Shown here: in pieces, positions 29,068-37,595 of the stretch
How positions within the stretch are numbered: the first letter of the stretch is position 1
Layout: every line of letters begins with the position of its first letter
Source of the DNA: Reyranella sp.
GTDB lineage: Bacteria > Pseudomonadota > Alphaproteobacteria > Reyranellales > Reyranellaceae
DNA: 64,000 bases
NCBI RefSeq assembly: GCF_017305915.1
Contig: NZ_JAFKJN010000005.1
Location: 186,001 to 250,000, forward strand
Direction: 5' to 3'
Position numbers and translations under genes: made by a program
The notes under the pieces: model-generated
What the model saw: only the letters and a program-made list of their open reading frames with translations
What the model was told of the DNA's origin: nothing
The model's database searches: none

Positions 29068-29559
29068 TCAGAGGGGCCGCTTGCGGCCCCTGACCATGGC
29101 GGCCGGCAGGTTCTCCTTCCAGATCACGCTCATGGCCACGACGGCAAGCACGTGCACGGCGACGGCGGTCATCAGCAGGTCGGCGAGCACGGTGTGGACC
29201 TCCTCGATCCGCTCGTCGCCCCAGAACATGTCGAGCCGGCTCATCCAGCCGCTTACCATCAGCAGCAGCACCAGGATCCAGAGCAGCCACACCATCCAGA
29301 GGCCGAGCGGATCGTGGCCATGCGAGCGCGGCGGCTTGCCGGCAAGGAGCTGGCGGACATAGAGGCGCGTCTCGGCGATCGACGGCTTCAGGCTATGGCC
29401 GCGGAGCGCGGCCCAGCCGAGCCGCAGCAGGACGACGACGGCCGCTCCATAGCCCACCATGCGATGGGCGTAGCCGCCGTCATCGTAGACGAGATCGAAA
29501 ATGACGAGGCCCGCGAGCGTCCAGTGGCACAGCCGGACGACCGGGTCCCAGGCCGGCAA
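29068..29559 (-). CDS. Cytochrome b561-type membrane protein
   Basis: Prokaryotic cytochrome b561 proteins are di-heme membrane proteins that move electrons from quinol or accept them for other partners. The 163-residue protein has four predicted transmembrane helices. Candidate heme histidines are visible in RLCHWTLAG (helix 1), YAHRMVGYG (helix 2) and EEVHTVLADLLMTAVAVHVL (helix 4). The start is taken as the TTG at 29559, six bases after AAGGG and two bases past the PepSY gene's stop, so the two are coupled; longer frames run antisense-like through PepSY. The pair is probably under the promoter at 29864-29892. Confidence 0.87.
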   Translation of the reverse strand: MPAWDPVVRLCHWTLAGLVIFDLVYDDGGYAHRMVGYGAAVVVLLRLGWAALRGHSLKPSIAETRLYVRQLLAGKPPRSHGHDPLGLWMVWLLWILVLLLMVSGWMSRLDMFWGDERIEEVHTVLADLLMTAVAVHVLAVVAMSVIWKENLPAAMVRGRKRPL

Positions 29560-29561
29560 GG

Positions 29562-29831
29562 TCAGCCCTTGATCTCGGCCTTCACGACTTCGAGCGTCTT
29601 GGTGTCGAAGTAGATCTCGACCTTCTTGCCGTCCTTGTTGCTGCCGTAGATCTCGTAGCAGTTGCCGTCGATCTTGAACTTGTCGATCTTGTAGCCCTGC
29701 GCGACGATCTTGGCCTGCGCGTCGGCCTCGCTCATCCACTCGGCCTTCGGATTGGCCTTGCAGTTGGCCCCGGCGAAAGCGGCGGTCGGAAGCGCGGCCG
29801 CCACGACGGCGGCAATGACGATGCGGATCAT
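29562..29831 (-). CDS. PepSY-domain periplasmic protein
   Basis: The 89-residue product has a signal peptide (MIRIVIAAVVAAALPTAAFA) and a single PepSY domain (WMSEADAQAKIVAQGYKIDKF to VVKAEIKG). Two cysteines (NCKANPK and GNCYEIYG) may form a disulfide in the periplasm. PepSY proteins often accompany cytochrome b561 genes in bacteria, as they do here. The protein may modulate the membrane partner or its heme loading; that is inference. It starts at the ATG at 29831, with a promoter and a Fur-like box upstream. Confidence 0.87.
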   Translation of the reverse strand: MIRIVIAAVVAAALPTAAFAGANCKANPKAEWMSEADAQAKIVAQGYKIDKFKIDGNCYEIYGSNKDGKKVEIYFDTKTLEVVKAEIKG

Positions 29832-29863
29832 TGAGCGAGTTCTCCCTAGCAAGGAACCCTGCC

Positions 29864-29892
29864 TTTAAGAATGATTCGCACTACACTGTCAA
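29864..29892 (-). promoter_or_regulatory. Promoter with Fur-like box ahead of the PepSY/cytochrome b561 genes
   Basis: On the minus strand TTGACA (29887-29892) is 17 bases from CTTAAA (29864-29869). The spacer and -10 contain TGCGAATCATTCTTA (29866-29880), which resembles an iron-regulator (Fur-type) half-palindrome. No Fur-family regulator gene is nearby. The iron link is a guess from similarity. Confidence 0.45.
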
Positions 29893-29908
29893 TGCGATTG
29901 CGACTTAG

Positions 29909-31204
29909 TCACGAGTTCGTGCGCCGCTTGTCCCGCAATTTCTTCCAGTATTCCAAGCGCTTGAGGATCTCGCGCTCGAAGCCACGCTCGACCGGCTGAT
30001 AGAACGCCTCGCGCGCCATGCCGTCGGGGAAGTAGTTCTGGCCGGAGAAGCCTTCCTCGGCATCGTGGTCGTACTGGTAGCCGCTGCCGTAGCCGATCTC
30101 CTTCATCAGCTTGGTCGGCGCGTTGAGGATGTGCATCGGCGGCGTCAGCGAGCCGTGCTCCTTGGCCGAGCGCTTGGCGGCGCCGAACGCGACATAGCCC
30201 GCGTTCGATTTCGGCGCCGTCCCGAGATAGATCACCGCCTGGGCGATCGCGAGCTCGCCCTCGGGCGAGCCGAGCCGGTCGTAGGTGTCCCACGCCGCGA
30301 GCGTCTGGGTCAGCGCATTGGGATCGGCCATGCCGATGTCCTCGACCGCGAAGCGCACCAGGCGGCGCGCGATGTACTTGGGATCCTCGCCGCCATCGAG
30401 CATGCGCGCGAACCAGTAGAGCGCCGCATCGACATCCGACCCGCGCAGCGACTTGTGCAGCGCGCTGATCAGGTTGTAGTGCGCCTCCTGCGCCTTGTCG
30501 TAGAGCGGCGCGCGCTTCTGCAGCAGCGTCGCCAGCCGCGCCGGCGGCAGCGGCCCCTTCTCCTTCAGTTGCGCGAGCTGCTCGGCCAGCGTGATCAGGT
30601 AGCGGCCGTCGCCGTCGGCCATGGCGAACAGCGCCTGCCGGCCCTGCGCGTCGATCGGCAGCTTCCTGCCCAGCGCCTCTTCGGCGCGCTCGAGCACGAT
30701 ATCGAGCGCCGCATCGTCGAGCCGGCGCAGCACCAGAACCTGGCAGCGCGACAGCAGCGCGGCGTTCAATTCGAACGACGGGTTCTCCGTGGTCGCCCCC
30801 ACGAGCGTGACCGTGCCGTCCTCGACGTACGGCAGGAATCCATCCTGCTGCGCTCTGTTGAATCGATGGATCTCGTCGACGAACAGCAGCGTGCCCTTGC
30901 CGTCCTTGCGCCGTTGGCGCGCCGCCTCGAACACCTTGCGCAGGTCGGCGACGCCGGAGAACACCGCCGACAGCGGCTCGAAATGCAGGTCGACCGATTC
31001 GGCGAGCAGGCGGGCGATCGTCGTCTTGCCGCATCCCGGCGGGCCCCACAGGATCGACGACGCGAGCTTCTTCGCCGCCAGCATCCGCCCGAGCGGCCCC
31101 TCGGGCCCGAGCAGATGATCCTGGCCCAGCACATCCTCAATCGACCTCGGCCGCAACCGCTCGGCCAAAGGCGTCGGGGCAAGCGAGGCAAAGAGCTCAG
31201 CCAT
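29909..31204 (-). CDS. rarA: Replication-associated recombination protein RarA (MgsA)
   Basis: RarA is a AAA+ ATPase acting at stalled replication forks, related to clamp loaders and WRNIP1. The 431-residue protein has Walker A WGPPGCGKTTIAR (about residues 53-61), Walker B LLFVDEIHRFNRAQQD (about 106-112), sensor 1 VGATTENPSFELNAALLSRC and a C-terminal MgsA tetramerisation region (LEYWKKLRDKR). The initial MAELFASLAPTPLAERLRP matches the usual N-terminus. The gene is separated from the next gene by a REP/GIY-YIG cassette. Nothing about the sequence is abnormal. Confidence 0.95.
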   Translation of the reverse strand: MAELFASLAPTPLAERLRPRSIEDVLGQDHLLGPEGPLGRMLAAKKLASSILWGPPGCGKTTIARLLAESVDLHFEPLSAVFSGVADLRKVFEAARQRRKDGKGTLLFVDEIHRFNRAQQDGFLPYVEDGTVTLVGATTENPSFELNAALLSRCQVLVLRRLDDAALDIVLERAEEALGRKLPIDAQGRQALFAMADGDGRYLITLAEQLAQLKEKGPLPPARLATLLQKRAPLYDKAQEAHYNLISALHKSLRGSDVDAALYWFARMLDGGEDPKYIARRLVRFAVEDIGMADPNALTQTLAAWDTYDRLGSPEGELAIAQAVIYLGTAPKSNAGYVAFGAAKRSAKEHGSLTPPMHILNAPTKLMKEIGYGSGYQYDHDAEEGFSGQNYFPDGMAREAFYQPVERGFEREILKRLEYWKKLRDKRRTNS

Positions 31205-31215
31205 TACACCCTACC

Positions 31216-31258
31216 CCTCACCCTGAGGAGCGCCCGCAGGGCGCGTCTCAAAGGGTGG
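31216..31258. repeat. REP-like palindrome left of the GIY-YIG gene
   Basis: CCTCACCCTGAGGAG, an inner hairpin GCGCCCGCAGGGCGC and GTCTCAAAGGGTGG make up one unit. The reverse complement of the unit at 31592-31632 has the same outer parts but a different inner hairpin. It lies 12 bases before the rarA start codon. Confidence 0.85.
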
Positions 31259-31264
31259 GACCAG

Positions 31265-31576
31265 TCAAGCTGGTGCATGCGGTGTCTTTCTCTTCGACAG
31301 AAGTTGGATCACGGCGAAGTCTCCACGAATAAGAGCTTCCTTCTTCGCTCGCGACCAACCCTTTAATTGACGTTCGAAAGCGATCGCATCGGTGATGGCC
31401 TCGAACTGCTCCGCCCAAACAAGAACGACCGGCCGACGGGTCGAAGTGTACCCGCCGTAGACACCTTGGTTGTGCTCGCCGACACGACGTTCCAGTCCGA
31501 GACGCGCCGAGCCAACGTAGTAGCTGCCGTCGGAACGACGAAGCATGTAGACGTGGGCGCCAGGCTCTTCCTTCAT
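31265..31576 (-). CDS. GIY-YIG nuclease-domain protein
   Basis: The 103-residue protein has a single GIY-YIG nuclease domain. The GIY strand is represented by HVYMLRRSDGSYYVGSA (VYM for GIY, YYVG for YIG), with the conserved arginine in LERRVGEHNQG and the metal-binding glutamate in FERQLKGWSR. This is the size and layout of small stand-alone GIY-YIG proteins (UPF0213-like). It is bracketed by two inverted copies of one REP-like palindrome, and the gene plus palindromes fills the whole gap between rarA and the DegP-like gene. This suggests a mobile or selfish unit. The target and host role are unknown. Confidence 0.9.
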   Translation of the reverse strand: MKEEPGAHVYMLRRSDGSYYVGSARLGLERRVGEHNQGVYGGYTSTRRPVVLVWAEQFEAITDAIAFERQLKGWSRAKKEALIRGDFAVIQLLSKRKTPHAPA

Positions 31577-31591
31577 CGGTCCTTCGCGTTG

Positions 31592-31632
31592 CCACCCTTC
31601 GAGACGGCCCTTCGGGCCTCCTCAGGGTGAGG
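31592..31632. repeat. REP-like palindrome right of the GIY-YIG gene
   Basis: CCACCCTTCGAGAC, inner hairpin GGCCCTTCGGGCC and CTCCTCAGGGTGAGG. It is the inverted partner of 31216-31258; outer ends are near identical, inner stems differ. Confidence 0.85.
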
Positions 31633-31637
31633 TGTAC

Positions 31638-33002
31638 TCACCGGAACTGGATGGTCGAGACCATGCCGTCGCGGGCGACGCCCATGCTCTGGACGCCGGC
31701 GGCGATGCGCCGCTTGAGGTCGGCGACGTTCTTCACGTCCTGGCCGTTGATCGCGCTCACCATGTCACCCGCTCGAAGGAAACGCGCGGCATAGGAGCCG
31801 GGCTGCACCTCGATTACCGCGACGCCCGGCTTCCATTCGACCAGGCCCATCTCGTCGGCCACCGCCGGCGACATGTTGACCACGGTCGCGCCCGACAGCG
31901 GCTGGCGGCCGTCGAGGGCCGAGCGCTCGCGCAGCGGCTTCTCCGGCGGCGCCGCCAGCTCGACCTCGAGGATCACTTCCTTGCCGGCGCGGATCACCTT
32001 GACCGGCACCCGCTCGCCGGCCGCCAGCGTCGCTAGCCGGAAGCGCAGGCTCGCCTCGTCGTCGATCGGCATCTCGCGCAGGGCGACGATCACGTCGTTG
32101 CGCTTGAAGCCCGCCGTCTCGCCCGGGCCCTCGGCATAGACATCCTTGACCACCAGGCCCGCGGGCCGCGGCAGGTTCAGGCCGGCGGCGATATCGGCGG
32201 TGACGCGCTGCATCGAGATGCCGAGCCACGGCCGTACGATGCGCCCGCCGTTCTCGCCGATCGCCACCATGCGCGCCACGATGTTCGACGGCGTGGCAAA
32301 GCCGATGCCGACCGAGCCGCCGCTCTGCGAGTAGATCGCGGTGTTGATGCCGATCAGCCTTCCGTCGAGGCTGACCAGCGCGCCGCCCGAGTTGCCCGGA
32401 TTGATCGCCGCGTCGGTCTGGATGAAGAAGCTCGAATCGTTGACGCCGCCCGCCGAGCGGGCGAGCGCCGAGATGATGCCGCTGGTCACCGTCTGGTTGA
32501 GGCCGAACGGGTTGCCGATCGCCAGCACCACGTCGCCGACCTCGATCGAATCGGAATCGCGCAGCTCGATGTGGGGGAACTTGTCGCCCATGGTATCGAT
32601 GCGCAGCAGGGCGAGGTCGTAGCGCTCGTCCTGCGTCACCAGCTTGGCGTCGAACTCGCGGCGGTCGGACAGCACCACGCGGATCTCGTCGGCACCCTTC
32701 ACGACATGGGCGTTGGTGACGATCAGCCCGTCGGCCTTGACCAGCACGCCCGAGCCCAGCGAGTTCTGCACCCGCTGGCCGTCCTGCGGCATGCCCGGGA
32801 AGGGGAACGGCAGACGGCGCTGCACCCGGGCGGTGGTCGTGGTGTAGATGTTGACGACCGCCGGCGACACCTTCTTGACCACCGGGGCGAACGAGTAGGC
32901 GAGGTCGCTGCGGCTGGTCGGCAACGGCTGTGCCCCTGCAGCCGGGACGAGCCCGAGACCGAGCCCCACCGCCAGCACCGCCGCCATCACGCCCCGACGC
33001 AT
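31638..33002 (-). CDS. HtrA/DegP-family periplasmic serine protease
   Basis: DegP-like proteases degrade or refold misfolded envelope proteins. The 454-residue protein starts with a signal peptide (MRRGVMAAVLAVGLGLGLVPAAGA). A trypsin-like domain with catalytic His in VTNAHVVKGAD, Asp in YDLALLRID and Ser in NPGNSGGALV follows. Two PDZ domains complete it (about 255-350, PWLGISMQRV, and about 365-450, VVNMSPAVADEMGL, FLRAGDMVSAINGQDV). GGAGG lies five bases before the ATG at 33002. The stop lies 5 bases from the REP-like unit of the GIY-YIG cassette. It diverges from the frameshifted Bug gene. Confidence 0.93.
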   Translation of the reverse strand: MRRGVMAAVLAVGLGLGLVPAAGAQPLPTSRSDLAYSFAPVVKKVSPAVVNIYTTTTARVQRRLPFPFPGMPQDGQRVQNSLGSGVLVKADGLIVTNAHVVKGADEIRVVLSDRREFDAKLVTQDERYDLALLRIDTMGDKFPHIELRDSDSIEVGDVVLAIGNPFGLNQTVTSGIISALARSAGGVNDSSFFIQTDAAINPGNSGGALVSLDGRLIGINTAIYSQSGGSVGIGFATPSNIVARMVAIGENGGRIVRPWLGISMQRVTADIAAGLNLPRPAGLVVKDVYAEGPGETAGFKRNDVIVALREMPIDDEASLRFRLATLAAGERVPVKVIRAGKEVILEVELAAPPEKPLRERSALDGRQPLSGATVVNMSPAVADEMGLVEWKPGVAVIEVQPGSYAARFLRAGDMVSAINGQDVKNVADLKRRIAAGVQSMGVARDGMVSTIQFR

Positions 33003-33083
33003 CACGCCTCCGCCATTGTCCGTCCGGCTGGCATATGCATTGCAGCAGCCCCCGGCAAGCCAATCATAAGGGGAGTGCTTGCC

Positions 33084-34080
33084 ATGAAATTCACCCGCCG
33101 TACGGTCCTCGTCGCCGCAGCCGCGAGCCTGGCGGCCCCGGCAGCTTCCACGACGGTGAGGGCCAGCCCCGGCTGGCCGGCCAAGGGCACCATCCGGCTG
33201 ATCGCCACCTTCCCGCCGGGCGGCACGGCCGACACGATCTCCCGCATCCTGGCGCCCAAGCTGTCGGCGGCGCTCGGCACCCAGGTGGTGGTCGAGAACA
33301 AGCCCGGCGCCGGCGGCACCATCGGCTCGGACCTCGCCGCCAAAGCGGCGCCGGACGGCTACACCCTGGTGATCTCCCATGCCTCGCCGCTGGGCATCGC
33401 GCCCGGAATCTACCCAAAGCTGCCCTACGACGTGGTCAAGGACTTCAGCCACATCAGCCTGATCGGCCACACGCCCAACGTCCTGATCGTGCCGGCCGCC
33501 TCGCCCTGGAAGACGCTGGCCGACTACCTGGCTGCGGCCAAGGCCAGGCCCGACGAGATCGCCTTCGGCAGCTCGGGCATCGGCTCCAACACCCATCTGA
33601 TGGGCGAGCAGCTCTCGGCGCTGGCCGGGATGAAGCGGAAGCACGTGCCCTACAAGGGCTCGGCGCCGTCGCTGCAGGACATGCTGGCGGGCAACATCCC
33701 CTCGATGTTCGACCCGATCACCACCAACGTGCCGCACATCAACGCCGGCAAGGTGCGGGTGCTGGCGATCAGCTCGGAGAAGCGCATCGCGATGTATCCC
33801 GACGCCCCGACCTTCGCCGAGCAGGGTTTAGATGACCACCTCGACCTGGGTCGGCGTCTCGGGACCGAAGGGTCTTGCCCCTGAGGTTGTCGCCAAGCTG
33901 CATGCCGAGCTCTTGAAGGCCTACCAGGCGCCCGACGTCACCGAGCGCTTCAAGGAGGTCGTGCTGCTGCCCGAGGACAAGCCGATGACGCCGGCCGAGT
34001 ACGCCACCTTCGTCGGCGCCTTCGCCGCGATCTGGACCAAGGTCAGCAAGGACGCCGGCATCTCGCTCGAGATCGGTTAA
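33084..34080 (+). pseudogene. Tripartite tricarboxylate transporter receptor (Bug/TctC family), frameshifted
   Basis: The Bug family are periplasmic receptors for tripartite tricarboxylate transporters. The N-terminal 250 residues have a Tat-like signal (KFTRRTVLVAAAASLAAPAA) and the classic IRLIATFPPGGTADTISRILAPK and VVVENKPGAGGTIGSDLAAK segments. After FAEQGL (near 33828) the frame is lost; the continuing reading MTTSTWVGVSGPKGLAPEVVAKL, in the +1 frame from 33832 to 34080, completes the family's C-terminus. One extra base or two missing bases would restore the gene, so it is either a recent pseudogene or a sequence error. No transporter membrane genes are adjacent, which is usual for Bug proteins. 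Confidence 0.85.
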
Positions 34081-37000
34081 CCACACCTCGAGTAGCCGCA
34101 GTTGAGGCAGATGTCGCAGCCTTCCTGGTGGGTGAGCGCCGCGGCGCCGCAGTTGGGGCACTGACCCATCTTCGCGGCGGGTCCGCCTGATCCGTCCGAC
34201 GGCTCGCGCGCACCGGCGGCGAGCGCGAGCCGCGCCTCGGCCGCCTCCGCGATGCCCGGCGCATCGACCGGGCTGAGGAAGCCGATCTCGATCAGGTGGC
34301 GCTCGATCACGCCGCCGATCGCGGCCAGCAGCGAGGGCACGTAGCGGCCCTCCATCCACTGCCCGCCGCGCGGGTCGAACACCGCCTTCAGCTCCTCGAC
34401 CACGAACGACACGTCGCCGCCGCGCCGGAACACCGCCGAGATCATGCGGGTCAGCGCCACCGTCCAGGCGTAGTGCTCCATGTTCTTGGAGTTGATGAAG
34501 ATCTCGAACGGCCGGCGGCGGCCGTCCTGCATGACGTCGTTGACGGTGATGTAGATCGCATGGTCGCTGCCCGGCCATTTGATCTTGTAGGTCTTGCCCG
34601 GCAGGTCCTCCGGCCGGTCGAGCGGCTGGGCGATGTAGACCACCGAGTCGCGGCTCGCGACACTATCGTGCGTCGCCGGCACCGGCAGCGCCGCACGCGG
34701 CGCCTCGACCACGGCGGTGATGGGCTTCACCTCGAGAACGGCGCCGGTCACCTCGTTGGGCCGGTAGGTCGTGCAGCCCTTGCAGCCGGTCGCGTAGGCC
34801 TCCTCGTAGACGTGCTTGAAGGCCTCGAAGGAGATGTCCTTCGGCAGGTTGATGGTCTTGGAGATCGAGCTGTCGACGAACTCCTGCGCCACCGCCTGCA
34901 TGGCGAGGTGATCGTTGGGCGTGAGCGTCTGGGCATCGACGAAGACGTCGGCCGGCGGCTCGGCCGTGCCCTTGAGCCTGCGCCACAGGCGGAAAGCGTG
35001 ATCGTCGACGCTCTCCTCGCGCCGCGTCCCATCGGGCTGCAGCACGTGGCGGACGTGACTGAAGGCGAACACCGGCTCGATGCCGGACGAGACGTTGTCG
35101 GCGAGCAGCGAGATCGTGCCGGTCGGCGCGATCGAATTGAGCAGCGCGTTGCGGATGCCGTAGCGCGCGATCGCCGAGCGCACCTCCTCGGGCAGCGCCT
35201 TCACCGTCTCGCCGGCGAGATAGCGCGCGCGGTCGTACATCGGGAAGCTGCCCTTCTCCGCCGCGATGTCGGCCGAGCCGAGATAGGACAGCCGCTGCAC
35301 CGCGGCCAGCCACTGGCGCGTCAGCCGCACCGCCTCGGTCGAGCCGTAGCGCACGCCGCAGAAGATCAGCGCATTGGCGAGGCCGGTGACGCCGAGGCCG
35401 ATGCGGCGCTTGGCCTTGGCCTCGCGCTCCTGCGCCGGCAGCGGGAAGCGCGACACGTCGACCACGTTGTCCATCATGCGCACGGCGACCGGCACCAGCT
35501 TCTCCAGCGCCTCCATGTCGAGCTTGGCCTGCGGCGTGAACGGATCCTTGACCAGCGCGCCCAGATTGATCGAGCCGAGCAGGCAGGCGCCATACGGCGG
35601 CAGCGGCTGCTCGCCACAGTTATGGACGTAGAGGCCATTGGCATCGAACGCGTTGATGCCCGGAATCTGGACATCGTAGACCTCGGCCTCGCCATCCGGT
35701 TCGACCGCTTCGACTTCAGCGACGAACCTCTCGCGATTGAGCTTGCGCCGGTATCCCGTCAGCAAAGCCTGCAGGCCACATGCCTTGTCGTGATCGGCAA
35801 ATCCAATCTGCTCCGCGAACAATCCGACTCCTTCACCCGAAATCACCAGTTCATGCTGAGCGGCAATCTCGCAGAGACGCAGACCGCCCTTTCCATCCGG
35901 CATCGGCCGTTGACCGGCCGGACGGCGCTCGCGGTAGAGCGTCGAAGCGATCCCCAGGCGCAATAGCATGCGCTGAACCGCTTCAAGCACGGCCAGATCG
36001 CTCTGGCTCAAGCGAACGCTGACGCCTTTGGCTTGCGTGCCCTGCACCGATCCGTCGCTGTCGAACAACCCTCGCAAGAAGCCACGATGGAAATTCGAAG
36101 AGGTCCCTTCAATCGCGGACGTGATCGTCTTCCGTCCGGGAGCCATGCCGACGTCGCGCGCCAGGGCCTTCACCGCGCCCAGTGCCAACCGCCATTCGTT
36201 GCGCCCTTTGACCTCGATCCATCCTGTGAAGTCCGCTCGATGCGGGAGCGTCCAGGCAGCGGCCATGGCCGCTTCCATCACGCCATCGACGCCGGCGCGG
36301 CCGACATCGCCGTTGGCGACCTGCGCCGGTCGCCAGACGCTGATGACCGCCTTGTCATCCTTCAATGTGCCGTCGCCCAACAGCAGACCGAGCAAATAAC
36401 CTTCGGACTCATTTCGAGGTCCTGACCATTGCGCGGCGTCGCGGTGATCGTGCAGGACGATCTTGTCGCCCGCTCGAAGTTCGCCGGCCGCGACCCATTC
36501 AAGCTCCTTCGTCCAACGCGTCAGCTGCGCGACTCTGCGCACGCGATGGTCGGACGTGAGGCGTAGGCCATACCCTTCCTTGGTGCGCAGCCGCACCACG
36601 GACTTCAGGCCGGTCGAAAAGAAGCCGTCGATCGCGCCGGCAAAACCTTTACCGTCGACCCGGGCGACGAAAGGCCGGCCGACGAGATCGCGCACCTGGC
36701 GCGGCCCATCAGTCGTATGCACCCAGGTTTCGGCCGTGACACACGGGTTGGTCGCCTGGATCGATTCGCAATAGTAGAGGTTGTTCCGCTTGTTCACGCG
36801 ATCGATGAAGATCACGCCGGGCTCGGCATAGTCGTAGGTGGCGCGCATGATGCGTTCCCACAGGGCGCGCGCCTTGACCGTCTTGTAGACCTTGCCGCCG
36901 AACACGAGGTCCCAGTCGGCATCGTCCCTGACCGCCTGCATGAAGGCGTCGGTGACCAGCACCGAGACGTTGAACATGCGCAGCCGCTTCGGATCGCGCT

Positions 37001-37535
37001 TGGCGTCGACGAAGGCCTCGATGTCGGGATGGTCGCAGCGCAAGGTCGCCATCATCGCGCCGCGGCGGCTGCCCGCGCTCATGATGGTGCGGCACATCGA
37101 ATCCCAGACATCCATGAAGCTGAGCGGCCCCGAGGCGTCGGCGCCGACGCCCTTCACCGGCGCGCCCATAGGCCGGAGGGTCGAGAAGTCGTGCCCGATG
37201 CCGCCGCCCTGCTGCATGGTCAGCGCGGCTTCCTTCACGTTCTCGAAGATGCCGGCCATGTCGTCGGGGATCGACCCCATGACGAAGCAGTTGAACAGGG
37301 TGACGGTGCGGCCGGTGCCGGCGCCGGCGATCACCCGCCCGGCCGGCAGGAACTTGAAGCCCTGCAGGGCCTCGTGGAACCGCGCGGCCCAGGTCTCGGG
37401 GTCGCGCTCGGGTGTGGCCAGCGCGCGGGCGACCCGCCACCACGTGCCTTCGAGATCGGCATCGCCAACCCCCGAGCCATCGCGGAACCGGTATTTCATG
37501 TCCCAGATGCGCTGGGAAATCGGTGCCCAATCCAT
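34077..37535 (-). CDS. nrdJ: Adenosylcobalamin-dependent (class II) ribonucleotide reductase with an intein
   Basis: Class II reductase makes deoxynucleotides using adenosylcobalamin to form a thiyl radical. The frame has 1152 codons: N-extein 1-264, intein 265-639, C-extein 640-1152, so the spliced enzyme would be about 777 residues. The C-extein starts CGEQPLPPYG; the first cysteine corresponds to the radical cysteine of the NPCGE motif in class II enzymes. PTGTISLLADNVSSGIEPVF binds substrate phosphate. A TSCPD domain (about 1005-1090) and a C-terminal CPNCG...CDICLNCGYSRCG zinc/redox tail finish the protein. The 3' end overlaps the Bug pseudogene by four bases. No B12 riboswitch was seen upstream. 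Confidence 0.94.
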   Translation of the reverse strand: MDWAPISQRIWDMKYRFRDGSGVGDADLEGTWWRVARALATPERDPETWAARFHEALQGFKFLPAGRVIAGAGTGRTVTLFNCFVMGSIPDDMAGIFENVKEAALTMQQGGGIGHDFSTLRPMGAPVKGVGADASGPLSFMDVWDSMCRTIMSAGSRRGAMMATLRCDHPDIEAFVDAKRDPKRLRMFNVSVLVTDAFMQAVRDDADWDLVFGGKVYKTVKARALWERIMRATYDYAEPGVIFIDRVNKRNNLYYCESIQATNPCVTAETWVHTTDGPRQVRDLVGRPFVARVDGKGFAGAIDGFFSTGLKSVVRLRTKEGYGLRLTSDHRVRRVAQLTRWTKELEWVAAGELRAGDKIVLHDHRDAAQWSGPRNESEGYLLGLLLGDGTLKDDKAVISVWRPAQVANGDVGRAGVDGVMEAAMAAAWTLPHRADFTGWIEVKGRNEWRLALGAVKALARDVGMAPGRKTITSAIEGTSSNFHRGFLRGLFDSDGSVQGTQAKGVSVRLSQSDLAVLEAVQRMLLRLGIASTLYRERRPAGQRPMPDGKGGLRLCEIAAQHELVISGEGVGLFAEQIGFADHDKACGLQALLTGYRRKLNRERFVAEVEAVEPDGEAEVYDVQIPGINAFDANGLYVHNCGEQPLPPYGACLLGSINLGALVKDPFTPQAKLDMEALEKLVPVAVRMMDNVVDVSRFPLPAQEREAKAKRRIGLGVTGLANALIFCGVRYGSTEAVRLTRQWLAAVQRLSYLGSADIAAEKGSFPMYDRARYLAGETVKALPEEVRSAIARYGIRNALLNSIAPTGTISLLADNVSSGIEPVFAFSHVRHVLQPDGTRREESVDDHAFRLWRRLKGTAEPPADVFVDAQTLTPNDHLAMQAVAQEFVDSSISKTINLPKDISFEAFKHVYEEAYATGCKGCTTYRPNEVTGAVLEVKPITAVVEAPRAALPVPATHDSVASRDSVVYIAQPLDRPEDLPGKTYKIKWPGSDHAIYITVNDVMQDGRRRPFEIFINSKNMEHYAWTVALTRMISAVFRRGGDVSFVVEELKAVFDPRGGQWMEGRYVPSLLAAIGGVIERHLIEIGFLSPVDAPGIAEAAEARLALAAGAREPSDGSGGPAAKMGQCPNCGAAALTHQEGCDICLNCGYSRCG
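35619..36743 (-). other. LAGLIDADG-containing intein within NrdJ
   Basis: Residues 265-639 of the NrdJ frame form a 375-residue intein. Splice block A is CVTAETWVHTTDG, block B is GLRLTSDHRV (TxxH), and the C-terminal block is NAFDANGLYVHN, with the penultimate histidine and final asparagine, followed by +1 cysteine of the extein. Two LAGLIDADG-like motifs (GYLLGLLLGDG, about intein residue 114, and GFLRGLFDSDG, about 220) mark a homing endonuclease domain, which appears intact. The insertion lies between ATNP and CGEQPLPPYG. This site is a known hot spot for inteins in ribonucleotide reductases. Confidence 0.93.
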
Positions 37536-37595
37536 CCCCTAAAGATAGGCGGAATCGCCGGTTTTCAACAAGTGTTCTTTTTTCGTTCCCGCCCT

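Noticed and set aside
31265..31576. GIY-YIG gene as part of a group I intron or restriction system
   Set aside because: There is no intron core and no methylase or specificity gene; the gene is bracketed by short palindromes only.
36028..36425. Plus-strand frames within the intein region
   Set aside because: They are antisense to the intein, whose splice and endonuclease motifs are unambiguous on the minus strand.
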